The notes below the pieces were generated by a model that did no database searches, was not told the DNA's origin, and was given only the letters and a program-made list of their open reading frames with translations. Position numbers and translations under genes: made by a program. A stretch of DNA of 64,000 nucleotides from Acuticoccus kalidii (GTDB taxonomy: Bacteria > Pseudomonadota > Alphaproteobacteria > Rhizobiales > Amorphaceae): the NCBI RefSeq assembly GCF_021556395.1, contig NZ_JAKGCS010000015.1:1-64000 (forward strand), read 5' to 3'. Position 1 is the first letter of the stretch. Each line of letters starts with the position of its first letter. Positions 41,350-50,007 of this stretch are shown one piece after another.

Positions 41350-41480
41350 TTTCGTTCCTCGTCGCACACTGCCTGCACGGGCGCGATTTGCCCAGCACGA
41401 AATTTGCAGAGACCACCGCTGGCCGGTCGAGCGCTCGCTCTCGCGTGCTGTCCACGTGGCGATTGAAGAAAGACAGATCC

Positions 41481-42449
41481 ATGAATTTGCGCAGATCCAT
41501 CCTGTCCGGGCTCGCGGCCACCGCCGTCGCCCTCACACTGTCGAGCCCGTCCCCCGTCCTTGCGCAGGACGACTATCCCACCAAGGCCGTCGACTGGGTC
41601 GTGATGTGGCGCGCCGGCGGCGGGGCGGATTCGGCCTCCCGCACCTTCATCGAGCGGTTGGAGCCGATCCTCGGTGAGGACATCGTCGTGAAGAACATCA
41701 CCGGTGGCGGCGGCGGCATCGGCTACATGGCGGCCAAGACCGCGAAGGCCGACGGCTACACCCTCGTGACCATCCAGGGCGATCTGCCGAAATTCGAGCC
41801 GATGGGTCTCGCCCCGATCGCGCTCGCCGATTTCGACATCATCGCCGGCTACGCCTTCCAGTCGCCGATGATCGTGGTGTCGGCGGATTCGCCTTACGAG
41901 ACGCTCGACGCGTTCGTCGCCGCCGCGAAAGACGCGCCCGGCTCCATCTCGGTCGGCACGACCGATATCGGCGGCGTGTTCCATCAGCCCCTCGTCCTCT
42001 TCGAGGATGCGGCGGGGATCGAAACGCGCGCCGTCGCGCTCGAAGGCTCTTCGCAGCAGACCGTCAACCTCCTCGGCGGCAATACGGACGCGGCCGTAAC
42101 CTGGGTGAAAGCGACCGCACCTTACGTGGAAGAGGGCAAGCTCCGCTACCTTGCCTATATGGCCTCCGAGCGTCATCCAGACTTTCCCGACATCCCGACC
42201 GTGAGCGAGCTCGGTTATGACGTCGTCTGGGAGCATCCTTATGGCGTCGGCGCGCCCGCTGGCATCCCGGATGCGGCGAAGGCGAAGATCGAGGCCGCCG
42301 CGAAGGAGATCTGGGAAGACCCGAGCTTCCAGGAAAAGCTCGACCAACAGGGCCTCACCGTGCTCCGCATGGGCTCCGCGGACTATACCGAACACATGAA
42401 GAAGATGCAGGCGGACATGGAAAAGGCGATTGGCCTTATCCAGCAATAG
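41481..42449 (+). CDS. TTT transporter periplasmic binding protein (Bug/TctC family)
   Basis: This 322-residue protein has a signal peptide (MNLRRSILSGLAATAVALTL..VLA) and the Bug/TctC two-lobe fold: VDWVVMWRAGGGADSASRTFIERL near the start, VVKNITGGGGGIGYMAAK, YTLVTIQGDLP and IPTVSELGYDVVWEHPYGVGAPAG. TctC proteins bind carboxylates or amides for the membrane pair TctB-TctA. It is divergent from the XRE-cupin regulator and leads the operon. Confidence 0.94.
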   Translation: MNLRRSILSGLAATAVALTLSSPSPVLAQDDYPTKAVDWVVMWRAGGGADSASRTFIERLEPILGEDIVVKNITGGGGGIGYMAAKTAKADGYTLVTIQGDLPKFEPMGLAPIALADFDIIAGYAFQSPMIVVSADSPYETLDAFVAAAKDAPGSISVGTTDIGGVFHQPLVLFEDAAGIETRAVALEGSSQQTVNLLGGNTDAAVTWVKATAPYVEEGKLRYLAYMASERHPDFPDIPTVSELGYDVVWEHPYGVGAPAGIPDAAKAKIEAAAKEIWEDPSFQEKLDQQGLTVLRMGSADYTEHMKKMQADMEKAIGLIQQ

Positions 42450-42468
42450 ACCGGTGGACCGAGACCTG

Positions 42469-42942
42469 ATGCGCCTCAACGTCGCCGAACTCCTCGTCGC
42501 GGTGCTCGTCATCGCGATGAGCGTCGTCTTCTTCGTCGTCAGTCTCGGCTTTCCCCATATGCGCGCCGACCCCGGGGGCGGCGCGCTGTGGCCGCAACTG
42601 ATGGCGGCCGGCGCGGGCGGCGGCTCGCTGATCCTGATCGCGTGGCGCCTCTGGGAGGCGAAGGCGGGCAACGGCCTCGTCGAGGCGGCGGTCAACCGGC
42701 TCGACCGGCGCACCGGCGCCATCATTCTCGCCTCGATCGCGTATCCGTTCCTGATCCTCGCGATCGGATTTCCGATCGGCACCATCGCGTTCATCGCGCT
42801 GCTCATGCGGATCCTGAAGGCGCGGCTCGTCGAGATCGCCGTCTTCGCGCCGATCTTCACCGCGGTGCTCTATCTTTTCTTCGTCTATCTCCTCGAAGCG
42901 GTGGTGCCCCACGGGGCGCTGTTCGACGCGATCGGGGGCTAG
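42469..42942 (+). CDS. TTT transporter small membrane subunit (TctB)
   Basis: This 157-residue protein has four transmembrane helices, the size and form of TctB: LNVAELLVAVLVIAMSVVFFVVS, GGALWPQLMAAGAGGGSLILIAW, IAYPFLILAIGFPIGTIAF, and EIAVFAPIFTAVLYLFFVYLLEAVVP. The start at 42469 is preferred; the frame is open to 42430 inside tctC. It lies between tctC and tctA. Confidence 0.9.
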   Translation: MRLNVAELLVAVLVIAMSVVFFVVSLGFPHMRADPGGGALWPQLMAAGAGGGSLILIAWRLWEAKAGNGLVEAAVNRLDRRTGAIILASIAYPFLILAIGFPIGTIAFIALLMRILKARLVEIAVFAPIFTAVLYLFFVYLLEAVVPHGALFDAIGG

Positions 42943-42951
42943 AAAGCGGGC

Positions 42952-44460
42952 ATGGCCGACCTTCTCCTCCACGCCGTCGCGGTTCTGTTCCAGCCGCTGA
43001 ACCTTCTCATCCTGGTCGCCGCCGTCGTCGGCGGCACCCTCGCGGGCGCGGCCCCTGGCCTCACCTCGACGATGGCGATCGGTCTTCTCGTCCCGATCAC
43101 CTTCACGATGCCGACCGAAAGCGCGTTGATTCTGCTCTTCGGCGTCTATTGTGGCGGGCTCTATGGCGGGGCGATCACCGCCATCCTCCTCAACATTCCA
43201 GGTTCGCCGACCTCCGTGGTGACGGCGCTCGACGGCTATCCGATGACCCGCCAGGGCGAAGGCGGCAAGGCGATCGCCATCGCGACGCTCTCCTCGACGC
43301 TCGGCGGCATCATCAGCTGCGTCGTCCTCATCTTCCTGTCGCTGCAACTCTCGCGGCTCGTCATCTATTTCGGCTCGCCGGAATATATGGCGCTCGGCAT
43401 CTTCGCCTCGGCGGTCGTCTTCTCGCTCTCCGGCGATTCGGTGCTGAAGGGCTTCATCGCCGTCTGCATCGGCTTTTTGATCGCGACGATCGGCATCGAC
43501 CCGACGGCGATGCATCCGCGCTTCACCTTCGGCATCACCGAGATTCAGATCGGCATCCCGGAAATCCCCGCGATCATCGGCCTGTTCTGCGTCTCCGAAG
43601 CCTTCCGTATGGTCGACCAGGCGACGGGCAAGCCGATCGCGCAGAAGGCGGTGAGCGGCCTGCGCTCCGCCATCGGGCTCCTGCCCCGGCTGTGGCCGAC
43701 GATCACCAAATCCGGCCTCATCGGCTGCTTTGTCGGGATCCTGCCGGGGATCGGGGCGCTCGCGGCGTCCTATCTCGCTTATGCCGAGGCCCGGCGGAGC
43801 TCGCGCCACCCGGAGCGGTTCGGCAAGGGTGCGCCGGAAGGCGTCGCGGCGAGCGAGGCGGCGAACAACGGCGTCACCGGCGGGGCGATGGTGCCCGTCC
43901 TCTCCTTCGGCATTCCGGGCGACACCAACACGCTCCTCATTCTCGGCGCGATGGCGATCCAGGGCATCGCCCCCGGCCCCGCCCTCTTCCGCGAAAATCA
44001 GGACATCGTCTTTCTGATCTTCGGCAGCTTGATCCTCGCCAACCTCCTTCTCCTGCCGGTCGGGCTGATGCTCGCGCGCTATATCGCGAAGGCGGCGGTG
44101 ATCCCGGTGCGCTATCTCCTGCCGACGGTCGCGGTCCTCGCCATCACCGGCGCCTCGATCGGCTACGGCCATATCTATTATTTCTGGATCTCGATCATCT
44201 TCGGCCTTCTCGGCTACGTCCTCCAGCGCGGCGGGTTCCCGCTTTTGCCGGTGGCGATGGCGTTGATCCTCGGGCCGATGGTCGAGCGCAATCTGCGCTC
44301 CTCGCTGATGCTGCCCGACGCCAGCGTCGAGATGTTCCTGACCCGTCCGGTCTGCGCGGCGCTCCTCGTGATGTCGGTCGTCGTCGTCGTCGTCCGTCTC
44401 GTCGGAGCCCGCAGGCTCCGCGCGGCCGAAGCCAGAACCGAGCCCGGCCCGGGCGCATAA
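42952..44460 (+). CDS. TTT transporter large membrane subunit (TctA)
   Basis: TctA (502 residues, about 11-12 transmembrane helices) is the main channel of the tripartite tricarboxylate transporter. The N-terminal AAPGLTSTMAIGLLVPITFTM, the YGGAITAILLNIPGSPTSVVTALDGYPM block and the second repeat VPVLSFGIPGDTNTLLILGAM are family hallmarks. It is nine bases downstream of tctB. A strong hairpin lies after it before the nhaA fusion. Confidence 0.95.
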   Translation: MADLLLHAVAVLFQPLNLLILVAAVVGGTLAGAAPGLTSTMAIGLLVPITFTMPTESALILLFGVYCGGLYGGAITAILLNIPGSPTSVVTALDGYPMTRQGEGGKAIAIATLSSTLGGIISCVVLIFLSLQLSRLVIYFGSPEYMALGIFASAVVFSLSGDSVLKGFIAVCIGFLIATIGIDPTAMHPRFTFGITEIQIGIPEIPAIIGLFCVSEAFRMVDQATGKPIAQKAVSGLRSAIGLLPRLWPTITKSGLIGCFVGILPGIGALAASYLAYAEARRSSRHPERFGKGAPEGVAASEAANNGVTGGAMVPVLSFGIPGDTNTLLILGAMAIQGIAPGPALFRENQDIVFLIFGSLILANLLLLPVGLMLARYIAKAAVIPVRYLLPTVAVLAITGASIGYGHIYYFWISIIFGLLGYVLQRGGFPLLPVAMALILGPMVERNLRSSLMLPDASVEMFLTRPVCAALLVMSVVVVVVRLVGARRLRAAEARTEPGPGA

Positions 44461-44481
44461 AAAGCGGCCGGGCGGGAAGCG

Positions 44482-44518
44482 TCGCGGCGCCGGAAAACGG
44501 GACATTCCGGCGCCGCGA
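44482..44518 (+). other. Perfect 14-bp hairpin between tctA and the nhaA fusion gene
   Basis: TCGCGGCGCCGGAA pairs perfectly with TTCCGGCGCCGCGA around AACGGGACA. There is no T-run, so it is a weak terminator at most. It ends 14 bases before the nhaA-fusion start codon and could limit readthrough from the tct operon or affect translation of the fusion gene. Confidence 0.6.
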
Positions 44519-44532
44519 ACCACATAAAGTCC

Positions 44533-46446
44533 ATGCCGGACGCCGCGCCGGTCCCCCGACACGACCCAGAGATGGCGATGGAAATCGGCCGCCCGCCCCG
44601 CTTCGATCCCGATCACGACTTCTATCGCGGCGATCTCGGCGCGAAGGTGGAGCTGATCGAGTATGGCGACTACGCCTCGCCCTACAGCTTTCGCGTCCAC
44701 AAGATCCTGCGGCGCATCTCCGATCGGTTCGGCAGCCAGACCGTCTTCGTCTTCCGCCAGGCGCTGTCCAACGCGGACCCGAACGCCTGCGAGGAGACGA
44801 TCACCCGCGCAGCGATCGCCGCCGGCCGGCAGGGCCTTTTCTGGGAGATGCATACCGCCATCTTCGACAAGCGGGACGCCCGGCCGACCGACGAGGAGAT
44901 CGGCGAGATAGCGGCCTCGATCGGCCTCGACGTCGATCGCTTCTGGCGGGACGTCGGGTCGGAGGAGACGACGCGCCACCTCGAGATCGACCGGCGCTCG
45001 GGCGAGGCCGCCGGCGTCGTCGTGACGCCGACCCTCTTCGTCAGCGGCGAGCGCTATCTCGGCGCGTGGGACGAGCTCGCCATTCTGGAGGCGATCGAGC
45101 GCCCCTTCGGCGAACGCATTCGCTCCGCCCGCGACCGCTTTTTCGGCTGGGCCGCCTCGGCCGGCTTCGTCCTCGTCCTCGCGACGCTCGCCGCGCTCGT
45201 CGCCGTCAATATCGGCCTCGCCGAGCCCTATGAGCGGCTGCGCGAAACGGCCTTCGCCCTCAGCTTCGGGGACAGGACATTCTCACTGCCGCTGGAAGTG
45301 TGGATCAATGACGGCCTGATGACCGTCTTCTTCCTGCTCGTCGGGATCGAGATCAAACGCGAGATCGTCAACGGCGAGCTCGCCGACCTGTCGACCGCCC
45401 TCCTCCCGATCGTCGGAGCGCTCGGCGGCATGGTGGCGCCGGCCCTCGTCTATACGGCGTTCAATTTCGGCGGCGACGCGGCGCATGGCTGGGGCATCCC
45501 GATGGCGACCGATATCGCCTTCACGCTCGGGCTGATGGCGCTTCTCGGATCGCGCGTGCCGAATGCGCTGAAGGTGTTCGTCTCCGCCCTCGCGATCGCC
45601 GACGATCTCGGCGCGATCGTGGTCATCGCGATCTTCTATGGCGGAACGATCCATGTCGTTCCCCTCCTCGTTTCGGCCGCCATCTTGATCGTCATGGCGC
45701 TCCTCAATCGCGGACGGGTCTACGCGCTCGCGCCCTATCTCATTCTTGGCGTGATCCTGTGGGCGGCGATCTTCGCCTCGGGGCTGCACGCGACGCTCGC
45801 CGGCGTACTGACCGCCGCCCTCATCCCGTCGCGACGGACCGCCAACATCGCCGGCGTCGCGGCGCAGGCCTCGGCGATCTTCGAGCTCGAAAACCGCCTC
45901 CAGAACGATGAACGGGGCGAGGTCAGCCATCGCGCCATCGGGGTGCTCGAAAACGCGTTGGCACGGCTTCGCGAGCCGGGGCACCACCTCCAGCGGGCGC
46001 TCGAAAGCTGGACGAACTACACGATCCTGCCCTTGTTCGCCTTCTTCAACACCGGCGTCGTGATGGCCGGCGCGCATTTCTCCCCGCTCGCGCCGGAAAG
46101 CCTCGGCGTGATGCTCGGCCTCTTCCTCGGCAAGCCGGTCGGGATCGTCCTCGCGTGCCTGATCGCGGTGAAATTCGGATGGGCCCGTCTCTCGCCGGAC
46201 GTCACCTGGCCGCACATGGTCGGAGCGGGTTGCCTCGCCGGCGTCGGCTTCACGATGTCGATTTTCATCGCGACCGCCGCCTTCGCGGACGGCCAGCTCG
46301 CGGCGGTGAAGCTCGCGATCCTCCTCGGCTCGCTCGCCTCGGCGGTGCTCGGCATGGTCATCCTGTCCCGCGTCGGCGGGAGCCGAACCGGATCGACGAC
46401 GCCGGAGGCCGAACGGTCGCGGGGTGATGTCCCGGCCGACGCCTAA
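44533..46446 (+). CDS. nhaA: NhaA Na+/H+ antiporter with N-terminal DsbA-like domain lacking CxxC
   Basis: This 637-residue protein joins a DsbA/thioredoxin-like domain (about 15-190) to an NhaA antiporter domain (about 200-620). In the first domain the VELIEYGDYASPYSFRV segment occupies the place of the usual CPxC active site, but both Cys are absent, so no disulfide chemistry is expected. It keeps the cis-Pro-type region VVVTPTLFVSGERYLG. In NhaA, INDGLMTVFFLLVGIEIKRE, the ion-binding Asp pair in ADDLGAIVVIAIFYG, FAFFNTGV and GLFLGKPVGI are intact. The order (thioredoxin part first) and the lost cysteines are unusual. It exports Na+ in exchange for H+ at the inner membrane. Confidence 0.92.
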   Translation: MPDAAPVPRHDPEMAMEIGRPPRFDPDHDFYRGDLGAKVELIEYGDYASPYSFRVHKILRRISDRFGSQTVFVFRQALSNADPNACEETITRAAIAAGRQGLFWEMHTAIFDKRDARPTDEEIGEIAASIGLDVDRFWRDVGSEETTRHLEIDRRSGEAAGVVVTPTLFVSGERYLGAWDELAILEAIERPFGERIRSARDRFFGWAASAGFVLVLATLAALVAVNIGLAEPYERLRETAFALSFGDRTFSLPLEVWINDGLMTVFFLLVGIEIKREIVNGELADLSTALLPIVGALGGMVAPALVYTAFNFGGDAAHGWGIPMATDIAFTLGLMALLGSRVPNALKVFVSALAIADDLGAIVVIAIFYGGTIHVVPLLVSAAILIVMALLNRGRVYALAPYLILGVILWAAIFASGLHATLAGVLTAALIPSRRTANIAGVAAQASAIFELENRLQNDERGEVSHRAIGVLENALARLREPGHHLQRALESWTNYTILPLFAFFNTGVVMAGAHFSPLAPESLGVMLGLFLGKPVGIVLACLIAVKFGWARLSPDVTWPHMVGAGCLAGVGFTMSIFIATAAFADGQLAAVKLAILLGSLASAVLGMVILSRVGGSRTGSTTPEAERSRGDVPADA

Positions 46447-46526
46447 GTCTTGCGGAACGGGGCGAAGTCCGCTTCACAACCTCTCGTCAGAATAACTATG
46501 CAAACCGGCATCGACGGGAGGAAACG

Positions 46527-47408
46527 ATGAGCGAGCACACCAAAGGCATCCTGATCACCATGCTCGGTGTCCTCGCGATCGTGCCGGATTCGCTGTTCAT
46601 CCGGCTGATCGATGCACCGCACGCGACCGTCGTGTTCTGGCGCGGGCTGATCGCGGCGGTGGTCATTCTCGGCGGGGTCGCTATCGTCTATCGCGGGCGC
46701 ACGCCGGCGATCATGCGCGGGCTCGGGCGCAAGGGCCTCGCCTATGCCGCCCTCACGAGCCTCGGGACGACGCTCTTCGTCCTCGCCGTGCAGAAGACAT
46801 CGGTCGCCAATGCGGTCTTTCTCGTCTCGCTCGCCCCGGTCTTCGCCGCGCTCGTGAGCTGGCTGTTTCTCGGCGAGCGCCTCACGCGCCGCGTTGCGGC
46901 GACCATCGCGCTGACGATGGTGGGAGCCGCGGTCATCGCGCAGGGCTCTCTCTCCGTCGGTGGGCCGGCGCTTCTCGGCGACATCCTCGCGATCGGCGCC
47001 GCCGCCGCGATGGCGAGCGCCTTCACCGTCGCGCGGGCCGCTCGGTCGATCTCGATGGTGCCCGCGGCGGGCCTCGCCTACGTGATCACCGCCATCACGA
47101 CGCTGCCCTTCCTCACGCCGGGCGCCCTTTCCGGCATGGATTGGACCTATGCGTTGATCCTCGGCGGCATCTTCGTGCCTCTCGGCGCGAGCCTGATGGC
47201 GCTCGGGCCGCGCTATATTCCCTCCGCAGAGGTCTCGCTTCTGCTTCTCCTCGAGGCGATCCTCTCACCGCTCCTCGTCTGGGCGGTGCTCGAAGAATAT
47301 CCCGGCGAGGCGACGATCCTCGGCGGCACGATCGTCATCGCCGTGCTCGCCGCGTCCAACCTCTTCGCCCTTCACCAGAGCGGCAGGCGGGCGCGCGCGA
47401 GCGCCTGA
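46527..47408 (+). CDS. EamA-family (DMT) exporter
   Basis: This 293-residue membrane protein has ten transmembrane helices in two EamA repeats (about 5-135 and 150-285). AVQKTSVANAVFLVSLAPVFAALVSWLFLGERLTRR and LGPRYIPSAEVSLLLLLEAILSPLLVW are the paired repeat ends. DMT exporters move amino acids or other metabolites out of the cell; no substrate can be inferred. A good GGAGG Shine-Dalgarno precedes the ATG at 46527. Confidence 0.92.
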   Translation: MSEHTKGILITMLGVLAIVPDSLFIRLIDAPHATVVFWRGLIAAVVILGGVAIVYRGRTPAIMRGLGRKGLAYAALTSLGTTLFVLAVQKTSVANAVFLVSLAPVFAALVSWLFLGERLTRRVAATIALTMVGAAVIAQGSLSVGGPALLGDILAIGAAAAMASAFTVARAARSISMVPAAGLAYVITAITTLPFLTPGALSGMDWTYALILGGIFVPLGASLMALGPRYIPSAEVSLLLLLEAILSPLLVWAVLEEYPGEATILGGTIVIAVLAASNLFALHQSGRRARASA

Positions 47409-47418
47409 CCCGCCGCCT

Positions 47419-48585
47419 TTAGGGAACCGCCGCGATCAACAGGAAGGCGAGGAAGATCGTCAGGTGAACGCCGCCTTGCAGGACGGTCGTCCGACCGGTG
47501 CCGAGGGTGACGATGCTCGCGAACAGCGTCAGCGCGAGGAGAACCTCGTGCTCCCCTTCGAGACCGAGCACGAGGTCGATGTCGAGAAGGATCGACACGA
47601 GGCCGACCGCTGGGATCGTGAGGCCGATGCTCGCGAGGGCCGACCCGAGCGCGAGATTGAGCGACCCCTGCAACTTGTCCGCCTTCGCGGCGCGGAAGGC
47701 CGAAAGCCCCTCCGGCATGAGCACCACCGCGGCGATGATCACGCCGACGAACGCTTCGGGCAGGCCCGCCGCGCTTACCCCGTGCTCGACGGCCGGCGAC
47801 AGCGTCTTCGCGAGGAGGACGACGGAAACGAGCGAGACGAGAAGCAGGCCCGCGCTCACGAAGAACGCGTTCCACGACGGGACCGCGTGTTCGCCGTGCG
47901 GCTGGTCCGGATCGAGGAAATATTCCCGGTGCCGAACCGTCTGCACGAACAGAAACAGCGCATAAAGCACCAGCGACGCACCGCCGACGACGATGAGCTG
48001 AGCGTGGGAATAGACCGGCCCCGGCACCGCCTCGGTATAATTCGGCAGGATGAGCGCCAGCGTCGCGAGCGTACCGATCACGACGAGTGCGCCGCTCGCC
48101 CCGCCGATATGGAAATTCTGCTCGTGATAGCGCAGCCCGCCGACGAGCAGGCAGATGCCGACGATGCCGTTGAGGACGATCATCACCGCCGCGAACACCG
48201 TGTCGCGCGCGATTTCCTCGCCGCCTCCCGGTGCCGACAGCATGATCGAGATGATCAGCGCCACCTCGATCACCGTGACCGATGCCGCGAGCACGATGGA
48301 GCCGAACGGCTCCCCGACCCGCAGCGCCACCACTTCGGCATGATAGACGGCCGAAAAGACGGCGCCCAACAGCAACACCGCAGCGGCGATTGCGACGAGA
48401 GCGTGGGCCGGGTCGACGATATGGAGGAATTTCGCCCCGACCATGAGGATCGCGAGAAGCGGAAAGACCCAAGTCGAAATCGGCAATTTGCCGGGTACGT
48501 ACGCTGAAATCGGCCTTCCTCCCCCAAGAAAAAGCGCCCCGACGCGACTGGAGGAGCGCATGCGCGTTGATGACAGGACCGCCAC
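47419..48585 (-). CDS. ChaA-type Ca2+(Na+)/H+ antiporter
   Basis: This 388-residue protein has about eleven transmembrane helices and two CaCA repeats. The first carries the GEPFGSIVLAASVTVIEVALI motif and the second VVLMPEGLSAFRAAKADKLQGSLNLALGSALASIGLTIP, both typical of ChaA/CAX cation/proton antiporters. It should export Ca2+, and possibly Na+, against H+. The frame starts with a GTG at 48583-48585; an ATG nearby (MRSSSRVGALF) is a likely alternative. It is convergent with the EamA exporter and divergent from the hydrolase at 48685. Confidence 0.92.
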   Translation of the reverse strand: MAVLSSTRMRSSSRVGALFLGGGRPISAYVPGKLPISTWVFPLLAILMVGAKFLHIVDPAHALVAIAAAVLLLGAVFSAVYHAEVVALRVGEPFGSIVLAASVTVIEVALIISIMLSAPGGGEEIARDTVFAAVMIVLNGIVGICLLVGGLRYHEQNFHIGGASGALVVIGTLATLALILPNYTEAVPGPVYSHAQLIVVGGASLVLYALFLFVQTVRHREYFLDPDQPHGEHAVPSWNAFFVSAGLLLVSLVSVVLLAKTLSPAVEHGVSAAGLPEAFVGVIIAAVVLMPEGLSAFRAAKADKLQGSLNLALGSALASIGLTIPAVGLVSILLDIDLVLGLEGEHEVLLALTLFASIVTLGTGRTTVLQGGVHLTIFLAFLLIAAVP

Positions 48586-48684
48586 ACGCTTGCCTGTCGG
48601 CTAACACACTTGCATGAGACGGTCGATGTAATCAGCACCAATCCGTGCAGCATCGACAATGCGGAGGCGACTACGAAGCCCGTG

Positions 48685-49584
48685 ATGACCGAGCCTCTCT
48701 ATCGCGGCATGGACCGCGCCGAACTCGACCGCCAATATACGGCCCGCGCCACGGTCCCGAACGTCGACCTCTACATCGAGGCCTACGCGACCCGAACCGC
48801 CGAGGCGAAAGCCGCAACGCCGCGCGTCGTCTCGCTGCCCTACGGGCCGAGCGCGGACGAGACGCTCGACATCTATCCGGTCGAGCGGAAGGCCGCGACG
48901 CCGGTCTTCGTGTTCATCCATGGCGGTTACTGGCGGGCGCTCTCCAAGGATCATGGCGGCTTCATGGCGCCGACGCTTGCGCGGGACGGGATCGCGACCG
49001 TCTCACTCAATTACGCGCTGGCGCCCTCGGTGAGGCTCGAAGAGATCGTCGCCCAATGCCGCCGCGCGCTCGCCTTCCTCCACCGCGAGGGCGCGCATTA
49101 TGGGCTCGACCCCGACCGCATCATCGTCGGCGGGTCGTCGGCAGGCGGGCATCTCACCGGGATGATGCTGACCGGGAACTGGTTCGCCGACTATGGCGTC
49201 CCGGCCGATCTCGTGAAGGCGGCGATGCCGGTCTCCGGCCTGATGGACATCGAACCGATGCGGCTTTGCCATGTGAACGACTGGCTCGACCTCGACGCGG
49301 CGCGCGCCGCCGCCCTTTCGCCGCAACATCTCGTGGCGTCCAGCGTATCGACGGCGCCGGTCGTCGCCGCGGTCGGCGGCACCGAGACCGAGGAGTTCCG
49401 CCGCCAGACCCACGATTTCGCCGCCGCATGGCGCCATGCCGGCCGTGTGGCGATGGCGCGCGAGGTGCCGGAGCGCAACCATTTCGACGTGATCTTCGAT
49501 CTCGCCGACCCGGCGACCCCGCTTTATGGCGACCTCATCGGCCTGTTTCGGGCGATTGACGGCGAGATTGTGGCATCGAGGTGA
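48685..49584 (+). CDS. Alpha/beta hydrolase of the kynurenine-formamidase-like group
   Basis: This 299-residue hydrolase has the oxyanion motif HGGYW in VFVFIHGGYWRALSKD, the nucleophile elbow GGSSAGG, and a C-terminal His in VPERNHFDVIFDLAD. The HGGYW form is that of arylformamidases and BD-FAE-like enzymes. The start is the ATG at 48685 (MTEPLYRGMDRAELDRQY); the frame is open to 48610. No other kynurenine-pathway gene is nearby, so the substrate is unknown. A Rieske protein gene follows in the same direction. Confidence 0.85.
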   Translation: MTEPLYRGMDRAELDRQYTARATVPNVDLYIEAYATRTAEAKAATPRVVSLPYGPSADETLDIYPVERKAATPVFVFIHGGYWRALSKDHGGFMAPTLARDGIATVSLNYALAPSVRLEEIVAQCRRALAFLHREGAHYGLDPDRIIVGGSSAGGHLTGMMLTGNWFADYGVPADLVKAAMPVSGLMDIEPMRLCHVNDWLDLDAARAAALSPQHLVASSVSTAPVVAAVGGTETEEFRRQTHDFAAAWRHAGRVAMAREVPERNHFDVIFDLADPATPLYGDLIGLFRAIDGEIVASR

Positions 49585-49639
49585 TTTCGTCTCAGCCGAT
49601 TGATGGTTAGAAGCGCCCCAAGTCGGAAAGGGGAGCGGA

Positions 49640-49972
49640 ATGAGCGCTGAGATCAATTGGACCGTGGCCGCGGACGAATCCGAAGTCATGTCGCTCGACG
49701 ACGGGATTGCCCTTCCCGTCACGGTCGGCGGCCTGCCGATCGCGCTCTGCCCGTTCGAGGGGCAAATCTATGCCGTCTATGATGTGTGCAGTCATGGTCA
49801 GGCGGCCCTGTCAGACGGGTTCCTGAACGGCTGCATCCTCGAATGTCCGCTGCATCAAGGCCTGTTCGACATCCGGGACGGCTCGCCCCAGGGCGAACCT
49901 GCCGAAACCCCGGTCCCGACCTATCCGGTGAAGGTCGAGGACGGCAAAGTCCTCGTCGGCATCGCAGCCTGA
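49640..49972 (+). CDS. Rieske [2Fe-2S] ferredoxin
   Basis: This 110-residue small Rieske protein carries the ligands C-S-H in YDVCSHGQAALSDGFL and CPLHQG in LECPLHQGLFDIRDG, 17-18 residues apart, as in ferredoxin components of Rieske oxygenases. The Ser-Gly replacement after CSH (usual CTH) is within family limits. No oxygenase alpha subunit or ferredoxin reductase lies in the window, so its partner must be elsewhere. Confidence 0.92.
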   Translation: MSAEINWTVAADESEVMSLDDGIALPVTVGGLPIALCPFEGQIYAVYDVCSHGQAALSDGFLNGCILECPLHQGLFDIRDGSPQGEPAETPVPTYPVKVEDGKVLVGIAA

Positions 49973-50007
49973 CACGGCGCCCGCGCGGCGCGCGCGGCGG
50001 CAGCGCT

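Noticed and set aside
42436-44979. 847-residue minus-strand ORF
   Set aside because: It is antisense to tctB, tctA and the nhaA fusion, is almost all Asp/Arg/Glu, and has no domain.
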